In this document: in pieces, positions 13,501 through 22,909 of the stretch
How positions within the stretch are numbered: position 1 is the stretch's first letter
How the letters are laid out: every line of letters starts with the position of its first letter
Source of the DNA: Scolanthus callimorphus
Lineage: Eukaryota > Cnidaria > Anthozoa > Actiniaria > Edwardsiidae
DNA length: 64,000 nucleotides
Assembly (NCBI GenBank): GCA_033964015.1
Contig: JAWWUD010000106.1
Span: forward strand, 122,501 to 186,500
Direction of reading: 5' to 3'
Position numbers and translations under genes: made by a program
The notes under the pieces: model-generated
Told to the model about the DNA's origin: nothing
The model's database searches: none
The model's input: only the letters and a program-made list of their open reading frames with translations

Positions 13501-16500
13501 CGTCAAAACTACAACAAATTCTCATCTGTACTTCTGCTAACTTGTTTTCATCTTCAGCCGTGACATATTAAATTTTTATGTTTTTTTGCCAGGACTGGTA
13601 TTCCGACCTGCCAAAGTTTTAACAAAGATGTACCAAGTATAGCCTACTTTACACGCATCTGTAGAAAACCGGTCATTTTCTCACCACAGGCATCCCATTT
13701 CCTCTTCCTGTCTACGTATTATATAGAGATGCAGAGGAGGCTATACCAAGTACTCGAAGAACAGTGCTTGGCTTTATAGGCACAACAGTTGGCATCTGTC
13801 ATTGAAATTCTGTGTCAAGCTCCTTAAAAAATGTGCAAAAGAAAATCTTATCTGGGGTGTTTTTGTGCTATCGATGCGCTGCAAAAAATGTTGCACCACT
13901 CCCCCCAAAAAAATCAACAACCCCTAATAACATTGAAGCTTGCCATGCCAACTAATGGAGTACCTTTTGATCAAGATTTGCATCAGTCTCTGTACCATCA
14001 GCTTTACTGTTTGTGTGATATTTCTGTAAAAAAAGACATGGAAAATTGAACTCGGCATCATTAACAATCTGTCCCACAGGCATCCTAGCTGGAAGGGGCA
14101 TTAAAAATTGTGCTGTAATACCCGGGAGGTGGGACTCCTAAAATAGATTTGGTGCTCATCCTATTCCTTAGGGTATAAAATTATCCCAAGTGCTATCTCT
14201 TTAGGGGAGTTCAAAGAATCTAAAGGTGGCTTGAATTTCAACAACGGAAAAAATTGTTTCAACTTGAGTAAATACACGAGATTACTCAAGTAATACACAT
14301 TCACTTTGTTTTCAAATGTTTGGAGTTGTACCATTTTGCTGAATAATACTTTATGTGGAAAATAATTTTACTTACATTATAAAACAGCCCTTTGTTGTCA
14401 TGCGTCCATGACATGCTTGTAAATTTGGCATTCTCCAAGGTGTCTGGTAATTCCTTGTGACCCTCCACTTCCATGAACTACACAATCACAGTAAAGACAG
14501 GGCAGTGGCAAGAACATGGTATCATACAATCAGGGCATGACATTGGACCATATGGTCACCAATGGTGACTAGATTAGGGTTTGGTAAGCAAAAATGTCCT
14601 ACAGTGTGTCACCTATACTCACCTTTCCAGGTGAGGTTTTTAACAAAATTTGTTAAATGTTTTTTTGATGTATTTTTTTTAATTTTTTTGTAATGTTTTT
14701 AAAAAATGCCTTCAACGGCATTAATTTGGGGAAATAGATGATAACCACACTTGTATTAATGGCAACCAAACTTCACTATTTGCAAGGGCAGATCCAGGAT
14801 CCAGGGGGTCCATGGGCCTCAGTGCAGCCCCCTCGTTCTCTGAAGTCCCTAATATTGTCTATGACCCATATTTTTACTATCGCACCCCCTTTCTGAAATT
14901 ATACCTTTTTCTCTGAAATATCTGTAAAACAATGCTGTCTGAATATTTGTTTTCTTAGTAGTACTGCTTTTACCAAGATCAACAAAAATCCCCTCAATAC
15001 AGTGTACATAATTGCAATTATTGATTGACCTTTAAAAATGATTAGGCGCATTTTCTCATAGTGGCAAGGGAGATTACCTTAATAGTGACCCAGTCTGAGC
15101 CGCTGTAGCTAATGGAGTAAGCAAAGAGGGAACCATCTTCAGAGAAGGTACGACCACGTAATGCTGCCGTGCCATCCTCTCGGATCTTGTTTGGATCAAG
15201 AAATTCCCGGGGCTCGCTTTCAAGACTTTCTTGAACATACATCACACTGCCAAATTCAATTATCAGCAGGTAATACATGTTATGATCCATTTATTAAACC
15301 TACATCATTGTGTAAGCAGAGGCGGATTTTGGAGGTGCCATGTCCCCAATTTTCTCTGGAATTATTTTCTGGAACCACACAATATAGGGTATTCCTCCTG
15401 GGTTTCTTTCTTGGAATTTTCTCATGATATAACCTTTCAAAATTCACTTGAGATCTCAAGGTTTCTCCCCACTTGTAGAGTACAAGGAAAAAAATGAAAA
15501 TAAAAGGTACATTGACCCCACAACCCCCTGAAATTCCCATTCACCTCCATGGTAGGGTAAGGAACTTTTCCGGAATTACACATTAAAGTATAAAGTAAGT
15601 AAACATACATTTTCATAGCATGTCTAACCTCTGATTTTGCAATCCTGTATTGTAGAAATAGAAGTATCTTGATCCCCGCTTGAATGGACAACCATATTTG
15701 GGATAGTTCCAAAGCTCTGTCAGCCTGAACGGTAATTATTTTCATTTCAGTACAATATGTGCAAAACACTAAAATTTAAAAATTAATTACAATTATAAAA
15801 TTAATTTCTGCTTATTGAAAAATTGACTGCTACTGGTAATTAAATCACTTGCTGAAAAAAAGATTTCTTTTTTTTGCAACGATCAGCAGGGCCCCGACAT
15901 TAGCTTTTTTTGTAATGTGCAAATGCCGCCTACAGTAACTAAACGTTTTTAGGTGCCATAGGGCAGAATCCTCCCTTGCATTTATGAACAATCCTCCCTT
16001 GCATTTAATGAATTTTGGGACACCTCAGGGCTGTTTCTTTGCATAACAACCACTTGATGAAACTTGGACAAATTCGCCAACTTTCAGGTGCTCTCTTCAA
16101 TAACTGGATTGATTTTCACCAACGACGTTGACAACGTGTCGATTTCCAAAATATATCCAGAAACGTCTGGGACACCTGGATACAGTTCCTTTATTTCATA
16201 ATAAGAGCAAACTCAATTACTCCTAATTGAGTCTTCATAAAACAATAATGGCAGTTAGATTAGGTATAAGCTTATTCATTCAATATGTTCGTGTCTCTCA
16301 CCTTTCTTTGAACTTTTCCCTCACTCCGCATTGTGCCAAGTACGGTAAACTTATGTTATTTTGTGCCTCCACAAACGCCTTGGTTTCATCCGAGTCAGGA
16401 TCTTCTAGCCATATATACGGCTCAGCGATTTTAACTCCGTGGTATTCGTCTTCATGAGAATCTCTTCGTGCTTTGGGGTAAGCTATTCTACCACCTGCAG

Positions 16501-16507
16501 CCGCCAT
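4520..16507 (-). CDS. PREP: Prolyl endopeptidase (prolyl oligopeptidase, S9A), 5' fifteen exons, 3' end outside window
   Basis: Cytosolic serine peptidase that cuts after proline in short peptides. Exons, all with AG acceptors and GT donors except as noted: 16507-16302, 15724-15629, 15246-15078, 14477-14376, 14023-13964, 13416-13337, 13060-12946, 12096-12048, 11391-11296, 11008-10904, 9064-8960, 8029-7946, 7557-7444, 5041-4893, 4636-4520. About 549 codons. The start ATG at 16507 sits in AAAATGGCGG and opens [16 protein letters not shown]. Diagnostic segments are [55 protein letters not shown] and [14 protein letters not shown], then NIRGGG with [11 protein letters not shown]. The beta-propeller is covered, but the Ser-Asp-His triad would lie in later exons; the SNGG serine motif is not in the window. 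Exon 7 reads into TAA just before its donor and exon 8 ends one base out of phase with exon 9; one extra base in each would fix the frame. Introns hold many MITEs, a SINE and a satellite. It may be a real gene with assembly errors or a decaying copy. Confidence 0.93.
4992..5268 (-). repeat. Three tandem copies of the PREP exon 14 acceptor and first 50 coding bases
   Basis: A 91-92 bp unit is repeated three times (4992-5083, 5084-5174, 5175-5268). Each unit, on the minus strand, holds intron sequence, a TCATTTTCAG acceptor and the start of exon 14 up to the GYGG codons. Potential exon starts are therefore at 5224, 5132 and 5041. Only the last copy runs into the rest of exon 14 and keeps frame. 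The middle copy has lost one base in the ACCACC stretch. The outer two act at most as decoy acceptors. Confidence 0.88.
5421..5622. mobile_element. MITE with about 70-bp terminal inverted repeats (family E)
   Basis: The left arm starts CAATAGACCTCCTCGG and contains ATTTCAGATCACGTG. The right arm is its inverted counterpart, ending GGAGGTCCATTATTA. There is no coding sequence. A second, one-armed copy is at 31152-31255. It lies in PREP intron 13. Confidence 0.8.
5768..7083. mobile_element. Non-autonomous TIR element of about 1.3 kb with oligo-C near each end
   Basis: The ends are inverted copies: GGGCAATTCCAGAAAATA then AAGGTA and oligo-C at the left, and the reverse complement at the right. 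The similarity continues inward through GGGCGGCA and short G-rich blocks that alternate with GGAATTC-like words. No transposase frame is visible, and the A/T-rich interior has no recognisable gene. It lies in PREP intron 13. Confidence 0.75.
7636..7868. mobile_element. MITE, family D (CCCAGAGCTCCCCGGCTC ends)
   Basis: Inverted arms: CCATTCTCGAACCCAGAGCT at the left and the reverse complement (AGCTCTGGGTACGAGAATGG) at the right, with GACGCATGCGCA inside. Related copies or parts occur at 18346-18642, 18960-19030, 19530-19655, 42955-43075 and 57440-57515. It lies in PREP intron 12. Confidence 0.82.
8491..8723. mobile_element. MITE, family B (AAAGAGCCTCTGTCAGCC ends)
   Basis: Terminal inverted repeats AAAGAGCCTCTGTCAGCC and GGCTGACACAGGCTCTTTA flank an A/T-rich interior. 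A second copy with the same ends is at 23201-23429. It lies in PREP intron 11. Confidence 0.82.
8724..8903. mobile_element. Palindromic MITE directly abutting the family-B element
   Basis: Arms ACACAGGGAATTTCTGCAG and CTGCAGGAATTTCCTGTGT are inverted, with several TTCCCATGG words in between. A second copy lies at 46244-46402. It touches the previous MITE without a spacer, so one element inserted at the edge of the other. Confidence 0.7.
9061..9830. repeat. Satellite of about 12 units (61-69 bp) starting at PREP exon 11
   Basis: Tandem copies contain TCGACAAATGACATACATCA and a CCGCACCAAAACCAAGTGA block. Unit starts near 9068, 9132, 9201, 9270, 9339 and 9407 give spacings of 64-69 bp. The first unit overlaps the acceptor of exon 11 (exon start 9064), so the acceptor itself belongs to the repeat. 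Long open frames here are repeat translations. Confidence 0.93.
9831..10022 (+). repeat. Short minisatellite and retroelement 3' tail inserted in the satellite
   Basis: A roughly 17-bp CAGAACACAGCTCACAT repeat (four to five copies) is followed by a unique stretch with AAATAAAGTTTG and a TTGA/ATTG tetranucleotide tail. Then one more piece of the 9061-9830 satellite resumes (GGACAACCCATAATCC). This looks like the 3' end of a LINE or SINE that landed inside the array. Confidence 0.6.
10255..10390 (+). mobile_element. LINE fragment (C-terminal part of a reverse transcriptase ORF)
   Basis: The plus-strand frame reads [20 protein letters not shown] followed by [13 protein letters not shown], the usual wording of the region after the RT domain in CR1/jockey-type elements (a WDS..., KLQNRA and LGW pattern). 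It is only about 45 codons long and lies in PREP intron 10. Confidence 0.6.
11567..11975. mobile_element. Degenerate inverted-repeat element in PREP intron 8
   Basis: Imperfect inverted ends built on GGTGGTACTCCACTG at the left and CCAGTGGAGCATACCAGG at the right. The interior has several TACCGTAGAC/CTACCATAGAC words. No frame is recognisable. Confidence 0.5.
12189..12224. repeat. AAAAT microsatellite
   Basis: About seven copies of a 5-base AAAAT unit in PREP intron 7. Confidence 0.9.
12345..12930 (-). mobile_element. tRNA-derived SINE (family S1), split by a MITE
   Basis: The minus strand starts with GGTGGCGCAGTG near 12925 and a box-B-like GAGTTTGAATTC. The second half (AGCTCTGATAGAGAAAGG) lies at 12360-12470. 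The two halves match the uninterrupted copy at 29515-29705 and are separated by a separate inverted-repeat element. The SINE head lies about 15 bp beyond the exon 7 donor of PREP. Confidence 0.7.
12472..12830. mobile_element. MITE with long TIRs nested in the SINE
   Basis: The left end TTGCATCTATCCGTCC and the right end GGATGGGTAGATGCAA are inverted. Similarity continues inward for roughly 80-100 bp, including GCTCGACAAA / TTTGTTGAGC and GAAACTTGAA / TTTGAAGTTTC. No coding sequence. It splits the S1 SINE, so it inserted later. Confidence 0.78.
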
Positions 16508-17689
16508 TTTGCAATTACGTAACCGAGCCTTCTTGTCAATGTGGCAATATTTGTGTCACTTGAATGGGCTACCTGTGTAGACCTCGCACGACTCACAGTT
16601 TCACGGCACTTTAAAAAAAAAAAAATATTTTTTTTTTGCCTTAACACTTACACGTAATCAGATTTAGGGTTGGGAAAAAATACAAAATTTATTTACTAAA
16701 TTACTAAGTTGAAGTTTTTCGACGACGAAAGCGCCGGTTCGTACAACCTTCTGGTGTCTTTGCCGTTTTGGACTACCTAGCTCAGAGCTGGGTAACTGGC
16801 TTTAAGGGGAATAATGGTCGTCTACGGGAAAATAAAATCTGACGAGTTGACGTATGTGCGCATGCGCAAACGGACAACTTAAAAAGAACTGATTCCCGTG
16901 TCCATTTTAATGCCTACTTTGGATTGAGAGTATAAAAACATGCTAAACGGCAACTGTGAAAAACATTTCTGTATTCCTGCTACTAGTCAAAAACAAAAAC
17001 AAAACAGCGCGTCCCACATGGATCTCTAACACCCTCTTCAGACCTATAAATACGTTGGTGAAGCACATCAATTAGTTGATTGTTCACTAACGGTACAAGG
17101 GGCGTCCTTATATGGTCTGGTGGCCGGCGTACTCTCACCCATAGGTATCTAGCTACTGAGCAATTCAACACCAGGATAGCGACTGTCAGGGCCGAAATCT
17201 CTGGCGTGGGCGTAAGAACCGTACCGGTCGCCATACGACGCTTCAGCTCTTTGTCTGGAAGTATGGTCCTGTTTTTTTTTTTTCCTCGAGAAGTAATTAT
17301 GCTGATTGCATTGGCGTGGACATGCAAATGATTACTTTGGTAATATCATTTTATCGCTATGTAATATCATTTTATCGCACAAACAACAAAAGGTCTTACT
17401 GCCGAGTTAACCTGTGAATATATCCACTCCGTCCATCAATGCTGCGTTCTGATTGGTTGAGCTACTAGTAGGCTATAAGTTATAGGCTACTCTCAGTAGC
17501 GAAAGTGTCGGATTTGAAGGCCAGAAAAGAGGAAATGACCAGACCAGAAAATGTATTGGCCTACTAGTGTGATTTGACAAAAATTCGGCCGAATGGGCTA
17601 TTGACCCGGGGAATTTTTTTTCCGTGTTCGTTTCTAATTCATCGTCTTCTCATCGAATAATCTCTCTTTCTTACACGGTTTTTAGAAGC
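16508..17689. other. Region upstream of PREP, no gene recognised
   Basis: The DNA directly before the PREP ATG is the presumed promoter and 5' UTR. No TATA box or CpG-rich block could be placed with confidence. Farther upstream are an oligo-T/oligo-A stretch near 16612-16636 and an open plus-strand frame at 17080-17331 of unknown nature, perhaps transposon debris. Confidence 0.4.
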
Positions 17690-17880
17690 ACCATCATGAG
17701 AAAAAGCAATTTGGACACAGTTTCGGCCCTAAAAGATACCAATCTGCCTAAAATTTATTGAAGATCAAGATCACCCCTAAAAGAGACCAAACAACGTGAT
17801 TTAACCCTAAAAGATACGACGATCATCCCCGTCAAAAAATATGGGATCCCCCCCCCCCCCCCCCCGGGGCTATTGACTCA
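17690..17880. repeat. Dispersed repeat R1 (CCCTAAAAGAGACCAA family)
   Basis: Contains repeated CCCTAAAAGA(T/G)ACCAA words and a GATACGACGATCATCCCC block ending in a 15-20 base oligo-C tract. Related copies are at 19800-19935, 20320-20450, 36960-37050 and, inverted, 48060-48310. Confidence 0.7.
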
Positions 17881-18345
17881 GAGGTCATGAGGGCCCAGGA
17901 GAGGAATACTAATAATTAAAGTCCCATCGCCGACCGCAATCCTTTGCGCGCCGAGGTATATTTCTCGAATAATACACGCAAACTGTTTTCCATTGCAGTT
18001 TTTAGTATCAGGTATTTGTTATTTCTGAGAGTCACCTTTTTTTCATCTAAGTTCTTGACATTTCTTAAAAATGTGCAAGATGTAGCAATTCAAAACAAAA
18101 CACTAGCCCGCAAAGGATGGCGGTTGGCGATGGCGCATTTCAAGTCTCTAGCCAATGAAAAGCCATCCAGTAAACAAGCCAAAAGAAGCAAATTAAGGCA
18201 GACTTGCGGTTTGTCATGTATGTGCACTGGCAGCACTCCAGTCATAATAAATTAATACACACTTTTCAGTGCTAGACCATGTTTAGCTTTACGAGGTTAA
18301 TTATTAACTTAGTTTTAACTTAGTTTTACCCTAAGTTTTACCCTG

Positions 18346-18642
18346 GATTCTCGTAACCAGAGCTCCGGTGACAGCCACCGACGCATGCTCCAAAGAAAAT
18401 TGTGGTTTTATGCATCACAATGAATTTTGAGCGTTCAAGTCGAAGGCCTAGGTTGAACAGACGACTAGGGAAACGAATGCCAGTGTTATATTTGACAGGC
18501 ACGTTTTTATAAGCGTGATTGAGCTACTTTTATGTACGCGTGTGCGACATTTCAGCCAAACAGCGAAGGCCCTCGAATGGATGTCACCACCAGAGTATCC
18601 CCTGCGAGGCGACGAGCCGGGGAGCTCTTGGTTCGAGAATGA
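18346..18642. mobile_element. MITE, family D
   Basis: Ends ATTCTCGTAACCAGAGCTCC and GAGCTCTTGGTTCGAGAAT are inverted, with GACAGCCACCGACGCATGC next to the left arm. It belongs to the family described at 7636-7868. Confidence 0.78.
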
Positions 18643-19029
18643 GTTTTTATGGCAAATCCGCGCGGGCTGCCTGTGGTGTTCAAATCGCGGCTCAGGCCCC
18701 TCGGCGGGGGGCAAAATCAACATGGCGACCAAGAGAACGATGCTTCTCGAGTATCTGCAAGTTCAGGGGAAAATTCCTGCTTTTTTCGCTAAGATATGAG
18801 GAAAAGTACTTACAGACCTTCCAAATAAGGTAAGGGGGAATTTTCTAATAAGGAAGTTTTGCAACGTTGGCAAAACGACAGTCTTTGGCGAAATTTTCTT
18901 GATATGATACCGCGAGATTGTTAGAGTACATGCTCCAACGTTCAAATCACAGCCAATCAGCAAAGTTGTTACCAGAAACCAGAGCTCGTCACCTCGCGGT
19001 GACGCATGCGCGAGATTCATACAGAGCCG

Positions 19030-19247
19030 CAATCTCGTACCCAGAGCTCGTCATCTTTGGCCAGCGGCAAGATTCAGGCTCTGGGGGAATCGATTTTTTT
19101 AAAACCCAGATTCTGGGTTTCCGGTTTGATTGTTGTATGAAAGTTCGTTACGTTTTTGACCTACCACGCATGCTCACAAATCGGATTCCCCCAGAGCCCT
19201 GAATCTTGCCGCTGGCCTAAAGATGACGGGCTCTGGGTACGAGATTG
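19030..19247. mobile_element. MITE with near-perfect 60-bp TIRs
   Basis: The left arm CAATCTCGTACCCAGAGCTC continues into CAGCGGCAAGATTCAGG. The right arm repeats this in inverse almost base for base, ending CTCTGGGTACGAGATTG. The interior is about 100 bp. The high arm identity suggests recent activity. Confidence 0.88.
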
Positions 19248-19529
19248 TACAGAGCCGTTGACAGAAGCAACTTTCTGCGCATGCCCGATTGTTCTCAAAC
19301 TCATTAATATTCATCAAGTTTGAACAAAGAAATCACAACCGTGGAGGAGGGTTTGATACCTGATCTTAATTTGCATAGAACTTTGAGATTATAGTCCTTC
19401 TTTTTCTCGAAATTAAATCATTCGTTTGAGAAGCTATATCAAACACTAAATAGTTTTTGATCAGGATTTCAAAACCTCGAAGTCGGTTAAAGATACTCGG
19501 CTTTGCCTTGTTTTTTCAACCCACTTGAT

Positions 19530-19655
19530 ATATTACTTCAAACCAGCCAATCAGCGAGGAGCACCAAAACTGGATGTCCCAAGAGCCCCCCCCTCCCCCC
19601 CCCCCCCCCTTGAGCAGACGAGCCGGAAGCTAGCTCTGGGTACGAGAATGGGTTG
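19530..19655. mobile_element. Partial family-D MITE with oligo-C tract
   Basis: One arm only: a GGATGTCCCAAGAGCC start, an oligo-C run, then GAGCAGACGAGCCGG and CTCTGGGTACGAGAATGG. The partner arm is missing or too diverged. Confidence 0.6.
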
Positions 19656-19799
19656 TTACCAAAAGCCTACCCCTGGGTTCGCACGCCTAAACATTTTAGA
19701 ATCCAGTAGTTTCACGATTTCTCAACGATTTTGTTCCTCCTTTAATTGAAACTTCACAGTTTACATGACTTGCGACGATTTACTATCGCTTGAACAACA

Positions 19800-19935
19800 A
19801 AATATATTGGTGAGGGGAATCCCATATTTTTTGGTTGGGGATGATTGTCGGGAATGTTCAGTTTCACCCCTAAAAGAAACCAAAAAGGGCGTGGTTCAAA
19901 TAACTTGTTACCCTAAAAGATGCCATCAAGAAATG
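19800..19935. repeat. R1 repeat copy
   Basis: Carries CACCCCTAAAAGAAACCAAA and CCCTAAAAGATGCC, matching the R1 family at 17690-17880. Confidence 0.6.
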
Positions 19936-19940
19936 TTTTA

Positions 19941-20316
19941 GGCATTGTCCACACTAACGCGTTTTCAAAAGTATTCGTTTTCAAACTTATACGGATTCCA
20001 TGCGTGTTAGTGTGGACGGGAAATTTAGCTCCAAACAAGAGATCAGTTTTATTTGATGTTACAAGCCTGTAAGGACAGTCTCAAATTAAGTGGTACAGTT
20101 GACGTCATCGTTTTCATTTTTATCCGGATTCGACCGTCCACACTGAAACGATATCTATACGGATTCGTACGGATTTGTTTTTATGCACTTTCGAGAGCCT
20201 TTCAAAGTTATACGGATTCGATGAAAACGATCAGCGTGTTAGTGTGGACGGAAGGCCTAACCGTATCAAAAAGTATACGGATTCAAACGAAACCGCGTTA
20301 GTGTGGACGGGGTCTT
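19941..20316. mobile_element. MITE with GTCCACACTAACGCG ends
   Basis: Left end GGCATTGTCCACACTAACGC and right end CGCGTTAGTGTGGACGGGGTC are inverted. TATACGGATTC and GTGTGGACGG words recur inside in both directions. The style matches hAT-like non-autonomous elements common in animals; the superfamily is inferred from the ends only. Confidence 0.78.
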
Positions 20317-20319
20317 AGA

Positions 20320-20413
20320 TACCTTACCTAAAAGATACCTTAATCTTATTGCAGATCATGGTCACCCCTAAAAGAGACCAAACCCCGCGATTAACCCCTA
20401 AGATAGGACGATC

Positions 20414-20444
<31 letters not shown>

Positions 20445-20450
20445 TTGGCC
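20320..20450. repeat. R1 repeat copy ending in a 30-base oligo-C tract
   Basis: CACCCCTAAAAGAGACCAAA is followed by TAAGATAGGACGATCA and an uninterrupted run of about 30 C at 20415-20444. It directly follows the previous MITE. Confidence 0.7.
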
Positions 20451-20851
20451 CCCGGGATGCTACTCCGCGAGGCGAAGAGCCAAGGAGAACTGAGTACGAG
20501 AACGTTCCTGCCATGGAGTCTCGGGTGCCTTACAAAAGCACCGTTAACCCACATGGCCAATGATCAACTCAGCTAAACAGTGAACATTCTTTATTGCAGC
20601 GTTACAAGCACTCTGCTAAAAAGTAACACTTACATATTTATCTTATTGCATTCTTAATAAGTAAAAAGCGAGGTTGATTTATTCAGCTCGTTTAGTATAT
20701 TATTCTGATCCCTCGGCTAATTAGTGCGAGAACAAATTAAATAGGCCGATCTGCCGACCTTAATGCTTCACTCGTTGTGTTATTTCATTCAATGCATGCT
20801 TGTCTGTTGACAGGTTCGCGCAAAGGGTATTAGGGATTATGCTAGTAAGAT

Positions 20852-20991
20852 CAGGGGCGGATCTAGGGGAGGGGTTGCAACCCCCCTTATGAGAGTGATA
20901 AATTTGAACTCAGTACGGATCATAACCAGTCCAACTTAGTGCTACACCCCCCCCCCCCCCCCCTTTGAAAAAAATCCTGGATCCGCCCATG
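20852..20991. mobile_element. Short MITE with GGGGCGGATC ends and oligo-C
   Basis: CAGGGGCGGATCTAGG at the left and CCTGGATCCGCCCATG at the right are inverted. A run of about 17 C lies near the right arm. A larger element with similar ends is at 45643-46226. Confidence 0.65.
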
Positions 20992-22670
20992 AAGATTTAG
21001 TCAAAAGCCACTCGTTGACCTTGTTTCTTACTGAGTTTGTGTTGACCTACAAATCAATTCCTAATGCCCTTGTTCGCGTTTGAATATATTTTGTTAAATG
21101 CTAAAAAAACACCGACTTTCTGTCAATATATTTTATGATAATAACATAGTTAACAAAAATTGGACTGGCTACAAAAGCTGTGCTACTCTGCTATGCGAAC
21201 TGTTCATCATTGTTTATGCGAACTGTTCATCACAAGTATAATTTTTTTTAATATCTACAAAACAAAACAAATAGGAACTTATATACGATAGATCACCCGT
21301 GCACAGTACGAAGTACTGGGAAATTAAACCACCGATTAATGTAATCTCAATAACACACGGCTCATAACGGAGCTGTGGCTCGGACATCATTGTCGCCATA
21401 GTAACCAGCCGTCGGTTTATCGCGCCTGACCGTGGGTTCCCTGTGCGAGAAAATACGTCTGAGCAACGAGCTGAGACATAACAGACTGATGACGTAAAAG
21501 CTCTGCTTTTAAACCGAATTAATAGACATTTTCCGCTTAAGTGGGGGTCCTGTGGCTTGGTTTTTCCAGGTTCTTACGAGCCCGGTAAAGGACGACCTTT
21601 CCTTCAAACTAGATTGCTACTGGCTGCTGACAAAGAGGCAAACAACTCTATTGCTTCGAATTGTTTTATCTACAAACTTTGCTGGTAAAAAAAAGTGTGC
21701 TGGCAATTTTCTTAGCTTTTGCTTGATAAAATGTCTTTCTCGTCATTTTATTTTATTTCATATCGTTTTGGGTTACTGATTCTTGTTGGATGAAACTGGT
21801 TTATTTTGTGAAAGTAAAACTCTTTAGTATCTTTTGGGATCAAAATTCGCTAGAGATTCTACTAGAACTTGGATTTTTTTCTTTTGTGTTACAGATTCTA
21901 ATTTGTTGTTGTTGTTTTCACCTTTACCCGGCTTTGTCTTCTAAGCCTACACTCCCTACGGTGAAAACATGAGGCCATTATCAGCTTTGAACTTTATAGT
22001 TCTATCTTCATAATTGCCTTGATTCAAAATGAAATGTAAATGTGCAGTGACTAACTCTCCAGACTTGCAGCCTGTCAGCTGAATTCACTGAATCTCAAGG
22101 CGCCAATGGCTGCCAAGCGGTCGTAAGCACAGCCACTCCCGCGTCCTAGGGAATCTTTGACGTCCCTCTAGAAAAAGTACAGTGATCTTTTGCAAATCGG
22201 TGTTGCAAAAATGGCATAGCAACCACTGGGGTAGCCGGAGCGAGAGTTTTTAAACTTATTTTTTGGCACAATATTAGGTAACGTACTTGGTTTTCGATGC
22301 TTAAATCAAGAGAAACGAAATTAGTTTGTATAGGCAAGCGCCAACGCCTTTACGGAAGCTTACCTGTTGGTAGCTTATGTTAGGGACAAACTGAGTCCCC
22401 GGACAGCTAGTGTCAAAACACGTGTGTATAGTGTATTTGCTTAACGAGTTTAATCTCGGCTTTAGAGATTTTATAGCCTTTCTAAGGAACATGAATTTCT
22501 ATTAAAAACAGATACTATGAAAATAATCTCCGCCTTACTTTTGGTAAGCCAAGCGATTCCACGCACGCTCGAGGAACCTTGGCAAATATCTAAGCATGAA
22601 AATATTATTCATTTTCTCATTCTCTTCTTTTCATTCACTCCCATGTTTAATTCCCCTATCAACATTATTG
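20992..22670. other. Intergenic stretch, no gene recognised
   Basis: A/T-rich DNA without a convincing coding frame, splice-supported exon or clear inverted-repeat element. It separates the repeat-rich PREP upstream region from the 3' end of the TNIP1-like gene, so it may hold that gene's 3' UTR and polyadenylation site, which could not be placed. Confidence 0.4.
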
Positions 22671-22909
22671 ATAATCTTGGTTACCCTGTGGATAGACGCT
22701 ATTCGATGAAACTATCAACATATCTGATCAGTGCATCTTGGTCACCCTGTGGATAGAAGTTACTCATACATTAACATGTCTGATGAGCACATCTTGGTCA
22801 CCCTGTGGATAGATCAGTGAATCTTGGTCACCCTGTGGATACAAGCTATTCAATACATCTATCAACATGTCTTATGAGTGCATCTTGGTCACCCTGTGGG
22901 AACGCCCGC
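22671..22909 (-). repeat. Tandem copies of the TNIP1-like zinc-finger exon end
   Basis: CCCTGTGG recurs at 22684, 22745, 22801, 22831 and 22891, giving units of 61, 56, 30 and 60 bp. The rightmost copy is the real end of the last TNIP1-like exon (codons QGDQDALIRHVDRCIE and stop). At least two downstream copies keep the frame on the minus strand, for example GDQDALIRYVDSFIE with a stop and GDQDVLIRHVNV with a stop. They lie after the true stop codon, in the 3' UTR or beyond. Confidence 0.85.

Noticed and set aside
17080..17331. 83-codon plus-strand frame that might be a Tc1-like transposase helix-turn-helix part
   Set aside because: The resemblance is weak and no DDE motif follows; kept only as possible debris.
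22517..22756. 79-codon plus-strand frame with a hydrophobic start
   Set aside because: Its second half is the antisense of the tandem zinc-finger exon copies, and no family was recognised.
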